Assembly: GCA_035464115.1 (NCBI GenBank) | Contig: DATHSN010000357.1 | Span: forward strand, 1-8,828 | DNA from: DATHSN01 sp035464115 | GTDB taxonomy: Bacteria; Actinomycetota; Acidimicrobiia; Acidimicrobiales; SKKL01 | Direction: 5' to 3' | Length of the DNA: 8,828 nucleotides | Shown: piece by piece, positions 1 to 5,461 of the stretch | Position numbering within the stretch: position 1 is the first letter of the stretch | Layout of the letters: each line of letters starts with the position of its first letter | Made by a program: the position numbers and the translations under genes | The notes under the pieces: generated by a model | Told to the model about the DNA's origin: nothing | Database searches by the model: none | What the model saw: the letters and a program-made list of their open reading frames with translations, nothing else

Positions 1-114
1 GCTCCGTCGTCGCTCCGCCGTGCGCCACCGCCGCTCGCCACCGCCGCCCCCCGCTGTGCCGCTCTTCCGCTGATCGCGCCGTGACCGTAGGTCGAACCGC
101 GACGGTGCGCCAGC

Positions 115-138
115 CCCCGTCGGGTCCCCGCGACGGGG
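115..138. repeat. 8-bp perfect inverted repeat, right arm tandemly duplicated
   Basis: CCCCGTCG at 115-122 is the reverse complement of CGACGGGG at 131-138, with an 8-nt loop between. CGACGGGG is repeated immediately at 139-146, so the left arm could pair with either copy. There is no T-run afterwards. It could be the end of an upstream transcript or a regulatory structure. In DNA this GC-rich, chance is a real alternative. Confidence 0.35.
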
Positions 139-149
139 CGACGGGGATC

Positions 150-196
150 GGGACCTTCGGGACTGGGACGCGAGCGGCGATCGAGGTACGTGGGAC
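150..196 (+). promoter_or_regulatory. Cluster of GGGAC half-site-like motifs upstream of the DUF1918 gene
   Basis: GGGAC occurs at 150-154, 159-163, 165-169 and 192-196, and its complement GTCCC at 124-128. GGGAC is the conserved left half of the mycobacterial DosR box. None of these has a good right half at the expected 4-nt spacing; the copy at 192 reads GGGACTCGA and then diverges. They may be weak binding sites for the DosR-like regulator encoded at 522, or simply GC-rich repetition. The density is the main support. Confidence 0.25.
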
Positions 197-218
197 TCGA
201 CCGACAACGGAGGTACCG

Positions 219-416
219 ATGCGAGCCAAGCCCGGCGACCACCTCGTGATCCGCGGCCACCAGGTGGGTGGCCACCAGCGCGAGGCGCTGGTGCTCGACG
301 TCCGGGGCGACGACGGTGGCCCGCCCTACCTCGTGCGGTGGCTCGACGACGAGCACGAGGGCCTGTTCTTCCCCGGCTCGGACGCCGACGTCGAGTCCCG
401 GCCGCCCCGGCAGTGA
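219..416 (+). CDS. DUF1918 domain small protein (Rv0569/Rv2302-like)
   Basis: This encodes 65 residues that are almost entirely one DUF1918 domain. The opening MRAKPGDHLVIRG, then the central PPYLVRW and the GLFFPG segment, are the family's hallmarks. The family forms a small beta-rich fold of unknown biochemical role. M. tuberculosis homologues include Rv0569, a DosR-regulon member, and Rv2302. The start is ATG 219 because GGAGG at 209-213 sits 5 nt upstream and the family begins at this Met; an earlier in-frame GTG at 81 would add 46 residues without similarity. It is separated from the next gene by 105 nt containing a hairpin, so it is probably its own transcription unit. GGGAC motifs upstream suggest, by inference only, shared control with the regulator downstream. 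No signal peptide or membrane segment is visible, so it should be cytoplasmic. Confidence 0.88.
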   Translation: MRAKPGDHLVIRGHQVGGHQREALVLDVRGDDGGPPYLVRWLDDEHEGLFFPGSDADVESRPPRQ

Positions 417-421
417 CCTGC

Positions 422-455
422 TGACCTCGGCGCCCGCGTCGGCGCCACCGGGTCA
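422..455 (+). terminator. Hairpin after the DUF1918 gene, possible terminator without a U-tract
   Basis: TGACC (422-426) pairs with GGTCA (451-455), and inside it GGCGCC (429-434) pairs with GGCGCC (441-446) around a 6-nt loop. That gives 11 base pairs, nearly all GC, with a small internal loop. It begins 5 nt after the DUF1918 stop and ends before the regulator's presumed control region, which is where a terminator is expected. No T-run follows; actinobacterial terminators often lack one, so the call is tentative. Confidence 0.4.
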
Positions 456-467
456 TCCGACCCTGGT

Positions 468-487
468 CGCGGGACACTGGTCGGCGC
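468..487 (+). promoter_or_regulatory. Candidate DosR-type box upstream of the DosR-like regulator
   Basis: The core GGGAC (471-475), four bases ACTG, then GTCGG (480-484) fits the mycobacterial DosR box core GGGAC-N4-GTCSS, where S is C or G. Across the 20-bp consensus I count 13 agreeing positions, including all core G, A, C and GTC positions. The flanking T/A positions and most of the central W bases do not agree, as might be expected in very GC-rich DNA. Its right end is 34 nt before the ATG at 522, a plausible place for an activator site close to -35. This suggests autoregulation. I recognised the pattern by eye; no matrix score was computed. Confidence 0.4.
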
Positions 488-496
488 ACCATGGTG
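487..496. repeat. 10-bp perfect palindrome CACCATGGTG
   Basis: CACCATGGTG is self-complementary over 10 bp and lies between the candidate DosR-type box and the ribosome binding site of the regulator gene. GGTC (479-482) and GACC (500-503) flank it as an imperfect outer dyad, off-centre by about half a base. It could be an operator for another dimeric regulator or part of a leader RNA structure. Its function is unknown. Confidence 0.3.
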
Positions 497-508
497 ACGG
501 ACCTCCGT

Positions 509-515
509 GGGAGGA
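509..515 (+). promoter_or_regulatory. Ribosome binding site that fixes the regulator start
   Basis: GGGAGGA at 509-515 lies 6 nt before ATG 522, which is ideal Shine-Dalgarno spacing. It overlaps an alternative in-frame GTG at 507, which would have no ribosome binding site of its own. This is why the regulator is annotated from 522. Confidence 0.75.
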
Positions 516-521
516 ACGTCC

Positions 522-1283
522 ATGACGGGATCGGTCGACACTCGTTCGAACCCGTTCGTCGGCGAGGCGCGGGCGCGACGAGCCGGGGTGCTGCTGGTGG
601 AGGACCTCGACGTGGTGCGCGTCGGGTTGGCTGCGCTGGTGGGGTCGTCGTCGGAGCTGGCGGTCGCGGGCGAGCGCACCAGCGTCGCCGCCGCGATCGA
701 CGGGCTCGACGGGGATCCGCCGGCGGTGGCCGTCGTGGCCGTCGCGCTCGACGGCGGACGCGGCATCGAGGTGGCGGCGGCGCTGCGCGACCGCTGGCCG
801 TCGACCGCCGTCGTGCTGCTCGGCGGCGCGCCCTCGCCCGAGCGGCTCGAGCGGGCCGGAGCGGCCGGCGCGGTGGCGTACGTGCTCACCAGCGTCGCCG
901 CCGACGAGCTCGTGCCCGTGCTCGAGCGGATCGCCCGGGGTGAGGCGCCACGCGCGTTCCTCGTCGGGCACCCGCCCGCCGTGGTCGACTGGGCCGACGA
1001 CCGCTGGCGCGAGGCCCGGCTCACCCGGCAGGAGACCCGGGTGCTGGCGCTCATCACCGACTCGCTCACCAACCGCCAGATCGCGCGCCGGATGGAGCTG
1101 GGCGAGGCGACGGTGAAGAACTACGTGCGCTCGGTGCTCGCCAAGCTCGGGTTCGAGCGCCGGACCCAGGCGGTGATCTACGGGGTGCACCTGCGGGCAC
1201 GAGGGTGGTCGGCGGCCGCCGGCGAACGCGCGGGTCCCGCCCCGCTCCCCTCGACCCCGAGCGAGGCCGGAGAGGCGACATGA
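522..1283 (+). CDS. DosR/NarL-like response regulator with degenerate receiver
   Basis: This 253-residue protein has a receiver-like domain (about 22-148) and a LuxR-type helix-turn-helix (about 166-225). The helix-turn-helix part (SLTNRQIARR, TVKNYVRSVLAKLGFERRTQA) is strikingly close to M. tuberculosis DosR/DevR. The receiver aligns well overall: the acidic pair E27-D28 in VLLVEDLDVVRVGL is kept. By eye alignment, however, the phosphoacceptor Asp becomes Ala73 (VVAVALDGGRGIEV), the switch Thr becomes Gly101, and the invariant Lys becomes Thr123 (AYVLTSVAADEL). It is therefore unlikely to be activated by Asp phosphorylation; no histidine kinase gene is nearby. K199 and N200 in the recognition helix are retained, while the position of DosR K179 is Ala196. 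A Pro/Gly/Ala-rich tail follows residue 230. It heads the operon and overlaps the next gene by ATGA, and a DosR-box-like element upstream suggests it controls its own operon. Confidence 0.88.
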   Translation: MTGSVDTRSNPFVGEARARRAGVLLVEDLDVVRVGLAALVGSSSELAVAGERTSVAAAIDGLDGDPPAVAVVAVALDGGRGIEVAAALRDRWPSTAVVLLGGAPSPERLERAGAAGAVAYVLTSVAADELVPVLERIARGEAPRAFLVGHPPAVVDWADDRWREARLTRQETRVLALITDSLTNRQIARRMELGEATVKNYVRSVLAKLGFERRTQAVIYGVHLRARGWSAAAGERAGPAPLPSTPSEAGEAT

Positions 1284-2821
1284 TCGCGATCGACGTCCCC
1301 GGCCTGACGGCGAGCGCCCTCACCCCGTGGGGTGCCGGTGGTCCGGGCGACGCGCCCCCGGCCGAGCTCCGCGAGACGCACATCTCGGTGCTGGTGATGC
1401 TCGGCGGCATGGTGCTCAAGGTGAAGAAGCCGGTGCACCTGAGCTTCATCGACCTCTCGACGCTCGAGCAACGCCGCATCGCCTGCGAGCGCGAGGTCGA
1501 GTTCAACCGACGGCTCGCCCCCGACGTCTACCTCGGCGTCGCCGAGCTGCGGGGGCCCGACGGCGAGGTCTGGGAGCACGCCGTGGCCATGCGGCGCCTG
1601 CCCGACGATCGTCGCCTCGCCACCCTGCTGTCGGCCGGGGTCGACGTGCGACCCGAGCTGCGCGCCATCGCCGCCGCGGTCGCCCGCCTCCACGCGCAGA
1701 GCGAGCCCACCCCACAGGGCGACGCCACCGCCACCCCCGCCGCGGTGCTCGCCCGCTGGGACGACGGGTTCTCGACCTTGCGTCGGGCCCTGAACCCGAG
1801 CGACGGCTCGGTCGATCGCCTCGAGCGCCTCGTGCGCGCCTACCTGGCCGGGCGCGAGCCGGCGTTCCGCACCCGGATCGACACCGGTCGGATCCGCGAC
1901 GGCCACGGCGATCTGCTCACCGAGGACATCTTCTGCCTGCCCGACGGGCCACGGATCCTCGACTGCCTCGAGTTCGCCGACGATCTGCGGGTGGGCGACG
2001 TGCTGGCCGACGTGGCGTTCCTCGCCATGGACCTCGAGCGGTTGGGCCGCCCCGAGCTCGCCCAGGTGTGGCTCGACGAGTACCGCGACCTCACCGCCGA
2101 CGTGTGGCCGGCGTCGCTCGAGCACCACTACCTCGCCTATCGAGCGCAGGTGCGGGCCAAGGTCCGGGCGCTCGTCGCCGCCCAGGGCAACGTGCGTGCG
2201 GGCGCGGAGGCCTGGGAGATGCTGCGGCTCGCCATCGCCCACGCCGAGGCGGCGCGGGTGCGCCTCGTCCTCGTCGGCGGCCTGCCCGGCCGGGGCAAGT
2301 CGACGCTCGCCGCCGGGTTGGAGAGGATGGGCCTGGGCGTCACCCTCAGCTCCGACGTGGTGCGCAAGGAGCTCGCCGGCCTCTCCCCGAGGACCCCGGC
2401 CGGGGCGCCCCTCGACGAGGGCCTCTACGGGCGGACGTGGACCGAGCGCACCTACGCGGAGCTGCTCGACCGGGCCGAGGCGCTGCTCGGCGCGGGCACG
2501 AGCGTGGTGCTCGATGCCTCGTGGGCGAGCGCGGCGTGGCGGCGCCGCGCCGCCGCCGTCGCCCGGCGCACCACCTCCGAGCTCGTCGAGCTGCGCTGCA
2601 CGTGCCCCACCGCCGTCGCCGAGCAGCGGATCCTCGACCGCCGTCCGGGCGACACGTCCGACGCCACGGTGTCGGTGGCCCGGGCTCTCGCGGCTCGGGC
2701 CGAGCCGTGGCCGACGGCGACCGTGCTCGACACCACCGAGCCCGCGGGCGAGGTCGCCGACCGGGCATGGCGTGCCGCGCAGCGAGCGACCCCGCCCTCC
2801 GTCGACGGAGGAGGAGCGTGA
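1280..2821 (+). CDS. Bifunctional APH-like kinase / P-loop ATPase (Rv2004c-like)
   Basis: The protein has 513 residues in two halves. Residues about 35-300 form an aminoglycoside-phosphotransferase/protein-kinase-like fold, with a Lys-rich strand VLKVKKP (45-51), catalytic loop HGDLLTEDIF (209-218, with D211 as likely base) and LDCLEF (227-232) in the metal-binding position. D216 stands where classical APH enzymes have Asn. Residues about 326-505 are a P-loop kinase-like domain with Walker A GLPGRGKST (334-342) and a Walker B-like VVLDASW (409-415). This two-part architecture matches M. tuberculosis Rv2004c, a DosR-regulon protein whose substrate is unknown to me. Antibiotic resistance should not be assumed. 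The start is ATG 1280, which overlaps the regulator's TGA as ATGA and has GGAGAGG at 1269-1275; an earlier in-frame GTG at 1205 lies inside the regulator gene and adds only low-complexity residues. It is probably cytoplasmic and co-translated with the regulator. Confidence 0.87.
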   Translation: MIAIDVPGLTASALTPWGAGGPGDAPPAELRETHISVLVMLGGMVLKVKKPVHLSFIDLSTLEQRRIACEREVEFNRRLAPDVYLGVAELRGPDGEVWEHAVAMRRLPDDRRLATLLSAGVDVRPELRAIAAAVARLHAQSEPTPQGDATATPAAVLARWDDGFSTLRRALNPSDGSVDRLERLVRAYLAGREPAFRTRIDTGRIRDGHGDLLTEDIFCLPDGPRILDCLEFADDLRVGDVLADVAFLAMDLERLGRPELAQVWLDEYRDLTADVWPASLEHHYLAYRAQVRAKVRALVAAQGNVRAGAEAWEMLRLAIAHAEAARVRLVLVGGLPGRGKSTLAAGLERMGLGVTLSSDVVRKELAGLSPRTPAGAPLDEGLYGRTWTERTYAELLDRAEALLGAGTSVVLDASWASAAWRRRAAAVARRTTSELVELRCTCPTAVAEQRILDRRPGDTSDATVSVARALAARAEPWPTATVLDTTEPAGEVADRAWRAAQRATPPSVDGGGA

Positions 2822-2822
2822 C

Positions 2823-3176
2823 GTGGCGGCCACCCTGTCCTCCACCGTGGTGCTCGCCTGCTCCACCCTGACCGCCCTGGTGGGCGTGGTGGCGACCGCG
2901 TTCGACCGCGCCTTCGACCTGACCGCCGTGTTCGCCCTGATCGCCGTGCTCCAGGCGATGCTGCTCATCCGGCTCCGGACCCACCGCACCGAGGTCACCC
3001 TGCGACCCGACCTGGCCGCGTGGGTCCTCGATCGGGCCGCGCTCACCGGTGAGCCGGCCGAGCACCTGCTCGACCGCTGCGTCGCCACCGCCCGCGACCA
3101 CCTCGGGAGCAGCTCTCCGGGACCGTCGGGGTCCGGTCGAGCGCCCCAGCTCCGGGACCGCGACGGAGCGACATGA
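2823..3176 (+). CDS. Small membrane protein with a ribbon-helix-helix-like tail
   Basis: This is a 117-residue protein I cannot name. Two hydrophobic segments (about 5-27 and 33-51) should span the membrane. The charged linker RLRTHRTE, by the positive-inside rule, places the C-terminus in the cytoplasm. Residues about 57-95 (TEVTLRPDLAAWVLDRAA and onward) have the spacing of a CopG/Arc-type ribbon-helix-helix: a short strand V-x-L-R-P, a helix, the turn LTGEP, and a second helix ending in TARDHL. The last 22 residues are Gly/Ser/Arg-rich and probably disordered. The start is GTG 2823, 1 nt after the previous stop, with GGAGGAGGAG at 2807-2816 and a 6-nt spacer. Its stop overlaps the next start as ATGA. 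A membrane-held DNA-binding or oligomerisation module is an inference; the tail might only be a dimerisation motif. Confidence 0.75.
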   Translation: MAATLSSTVVLACSTLTALVGVVATAFDRAFDLTAVFALIAVLQAMLLIRLRTHRTEVTLRPDLAAWVLDRAALTGEPAEHLLDRCVATARDHLGSSSPGPSGSGRAPQLRDRDGAT

Positions 3177-5461
3177 CCACCGCGACCGCCGCCACCGGGG
3201 CGGTCGTCCACCTCGGGACGCCCGGAGCGGCCGATGGCCGGCTCGGCGGCAAGGGCCGTGCCCTGGCCCGGCTCGTCGCCCACGGCGCACCGGTGCCCCC
3301 GACCGCCGTCGTCACCACCGACGCCTACCGGCGGGTCGCCGCCGGTGGGGGCGACCCGGCCCACGCCGAGGTGCCGGCCGACCTCGCGGCCGACCTCGTC
3401 GACGCGGCCCGCTCCGTCGCCGGGGACGGTCGTCTGGCGGTGCGCTCCTCCGCGACCGCCGAGGACCTCTCGGGCCTGTCGTTCGCCGGGCAGTACCGGT
3501 CGCTGCTCGACGTCGAACCCGGCGACGTCGTCGATGCCGTGCGTGCCGTCTGGGCGTCGCTGATGGCGCCGGCTGCGGTCGCCTACCGCCGGATGTGGGG
3601 GGTCGATGACGACGACGTGGCCATGGCCGTGGTGCTCATGCGGATGGTCCCCGCGGTCCGGTCCGGCGTGGCCTTCTCCGTCGATCCCACGGGGGCGGGG
3701 GGACAGGTCCGGGTGGAGGTCGTCGCGGGGCTCGCCGAGTCGCTGGTGTCCGGGCGACGGAGCCCCGAGGTCCACCTGGTGCCCCGCGACGACCCGGGCG
3801 CCCGCGGGGCACCCGTGCCGGTGCCGGAGGTGGCCCGGTGGGCCCTCGCGGTCGAGCGCTGGGAGGGGTGCCCGCAGGACGTGGAGTGGGCGTGGGACGG
3901 GGAGCGCACGTGGCTCGTCCAGGCCCGCCCGATCACCGCCGGAGCGACCGAGGCAGGTGACGGGGCCGACACGGCGGTCGACCAGTGCGAGCTCACCACG
4001 GCGGGGATCGCGGAGATGCTGCCGGGCGTGCTGGCCCCGCTGGTGTGGGACATCGCCGGGGGCGCGGTGGAGGGTGCGCTGCGGACGGCGCTCGACGACC
4101 TGCGGGCCCTGCCCCCCGAGGCGACCGGGCGCCGGTTCGTGCGCCGGGTGCGGGGCCGGGCCGCGCTCGACCTCGACCTGCTGAAGGCCGCCGGCCGCCG
4201 GGTGCCCGGGGGCGGCGACGATGCCATCGAGCGGGCCTACTTCGCCACGCCCGCCGCCTCCACCGGACCGCCGACCCCGGCCCCCCTGCTCCGGCGCCTG
4301 GCCCACGCCGGGCACGCGGCCGAGGTCCGGCGCCGCGCCGCGATCGAGAGCGCGATCGTCATCGCCGCGGTCGACCAGCTCGGTGCCGCTCCCCCACTCG
4401 CGGCGCTCGACGACCGCGCCCTGCTCGCCCACCTGCACCGCTCGGCGGACCTCACGGCCCGGTCGGTGACGGTCGAGCTGGCCGTGGCGGCGCAGGCCAC
4501 GGCCGCCTACGAGGACCTGCGCTCGTGGCTCGCCGGCCACGTCGGCGAGGAGGCCGATCGCTGGGTGCAGCGGATCACGATCGGGGCGGCGGGTCGACCG
4601 GCGCCGCGCGCCGGCGCCAGCCGGTCGGTCCCCGCCGGCGCCACGTGGGCGGAGTCCGGCGCCGCACCGGGCGCGTCGGCGCCGACCCTCGAACGGTCCC
4701 GGACCGCGTCGGCGCTCGCCGAGCTCGAGCAGCGGCTGCAGCGCGACCCCCGCTGGCGGCGGACCCGGATCCTCACCGGCCAGCTGGTCGACGTGCGGCT
4801 GCACGTCCTGCGTCGATGGGTGGCCGACGCCGCCGACGCCCTCGATCGCCGTGAGCGGGTGAAGGCGGCTGCGCTCGACGTCGGGGGTCGGGTGCGGGAG
4901 GCGGCCCTGGAGGTCGGGCGCCGCCTGGCCGCCCGAGGTGCGCTCCCCGACGCGGGCGACGTGGACCTGCTGCGGTGGGCCGAGCTGGCCCCCGCGCTGG
5001 CCGGCCACGCCCCACCCCGCGCCGAGATCGACCGGCGCCGCCGGGCCCGCCGGACCGCCGAGGCCGCGGGTCCGCTCCCGGAGCGGTTCCGGGGACGGCC
5101 GGGACCGTCGGCCGCAGCGGCGCCGGCGGGACGACAGCTCCGGGGGCGCCCGGCGGGCCCCGGTCTCGCCCGCGGCCGCGCCCGCGCCGTCACCGACCCG
5201 AGCCGGTCCGAGCTGCGCGACGGTGAGGTGCTGGTGGCGGTGAGCACCGATCCCGGGTGGACCCCGCTCCTCGCCCGGGCGGGCGCCATCGTCGTCGAGC
5301 GGGGTGGTCCGCTCTCCCACGCCGCCATCCTCGCCCGCGAGCTGGGCATCGCCGCGGTCACCGACGTGGCCGGCGCCGTCGAGCGCCTCGACGGCCACAC
5401 CGTCGAGGTCGACGGCGACCACGGGACCGTCACGGTCCTCGACGACGGGGTCGCCCCATGA
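3173..5461 (+). CDS. PEP-synthase / rifampin phosphotransferase-like dikinase
   Basis: The protein has 762 residues. Residues about 13-255 are a PEP/pyruvate-dikinase ATP-binding domain: GRLGGKGRALARL, VRSSATAEDLSGLSFAGQY (90-108), SGVAFSVDP (164-172) and the closing PQDVEWAW with LVQARPIT (248-255). Residues about 670-759 are the swivelling phosphohistidine domain, with STDPGWTPL (691-699) and GGPLSHAAILARELGI, where H716 is the predicted phospho-carrier. The TIM-barrel PEP-binding domain of true PEP synthase is absent. The order ATP domain, helical middle, C-terminal His domain, with TDPGWTPL, resembles rifampin phosphotransferase (about 865 residues), but this protein is about 100 residues shorter. 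The middle (about 270-660) holds the TTAGIAEMLPGVLAPLVWD segment and Ala/Arg-rich stretches, and sets the unknown acceptor. The start ATG 3173 overlaps the previous TGA; GGAG at 3165-3168 is slightly close. Rifamycin inactivation is possible but unproven; transfer of phosphate to another small molecule is equally open. Confidence 0.85.
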   Translation: MTTATAATGAVVHLGTPGAADGRLGGKGRALARLVAHGAPVPPTAVVTTDAYRRVAAGGGDPAHAEVPADLAADLVDAARSVAGDGRLAVRSSATAEDLSGLSFAGQYRSLLDVEPGDVVDAVRAVWASLMAPAAVAYRRMWGVDDDDVAMAVVLMRMVPAVRSGVAFSVDPTGAGGQVRVEVVAGLAESLVSGRRSPEVHLVPRDDPGARGAPVPVPEVARWALAVERWEGCPQDVEWAWDGERTWLVQARPITAGATEAGDGADTAVDQCELTTAGIAEMLPGVLAPLVWDIAGGAVEGALRTALDDLRALPPEATGRRFVRRVRGRAALDLDLLKAAGRRVPGGGDDAIERAYFATPAASTGPPTPAPLLRRLAHAGHAAEVRRRAAIESAIVIAAVDQLGAAPPLAALDDRALLAHLHRSADLTARSVTVELAVAAQATAAYEDLRSWLAGHVGEEADRWVQRITIGAAGRPAPRAGASRSVPAGATWAESGAAPGASAPTLERSRTASALAELEQRLQRDPRWRRTRILTGQLVDVRLHVLRRWVADAADALDRRERVKAAALDVGGRVREAALEVGRRLAARGALPDAGDVDLLRWAELAPALAGHAPPRAEIDRRRRARRTAEAAGPLPERFRGRPGPSAAAAPAGRQLRGRPAGPGLARGRARAVTDPSRSELRDGEVLVAVSTDPGWTPLLARAGAIVVERGGPLSHAAILARELGIAAVTDVAGAVERLDGHTVEVDGDHGTVTVLDDGVAP

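Larger units (their letters stand above)
1..218. other. Unassigned upstream region with short repeats
   Basis: I see no gene here that I can defend. Two plus-strand frames close early (TGA at 71-73 and at 82-84), and either could be the last codons of a gene beginning left of the window, but the residues are low-complexity Pro/Arg/Ala and unrecognisable. The frame of the following DUF1918 gene is open back to position 3 without family similarity. The stretch holds small inverted repeats (84-106 and 115-138), a tandem 8-mer (131-146) and four GGGAC motifs (150-196). It probably carries the promoter of the DUF1918 gene, but no convincing -35/-10 pair is visible. Confidence 0.5.

Noticed and set aside
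192..205. Full DosR box at GGGACTCGACCGAC
   Set aside because: The left half is good but the right half lacks GTC at the required spacing, so it is kept only as a half-site in the cluster.
81..218. Upstream GTG start for the DUF1918 gene
   Set aside because: It adds 46 residues without similarity; ATG 219 has GGAGG 5 nt upstream and matches the family's N-terminus.
507..521. GTG 507 as regulator start
   Set aside because: It overlaps the ribosome binding site GGGAGGA that serves ATG 522.
1205..1279. GTG 1205 as start of the APH/P-loop gene
   Set aside because: It lies well inside the regulator gene and adds Arg/Pro-rich residues; ATG 1280 gives the ATGA overlap seen at other junctions.
1178..5422. 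1414-codon open frame on the minus strand
   Set aside because: It lies antisense to four genes with clear domains. Its translation is low-complexity Gly/Arg/His/Ala with no recognisable motif. GC-rich codons leave few stops in the complementary frame.
3173..5461. Calling the gene ppsA or rph outright
   Set aside because: The PEP-binding barrel is missing for PpsA, and the middle domain could not be matched to the rifampin pocket by eye.
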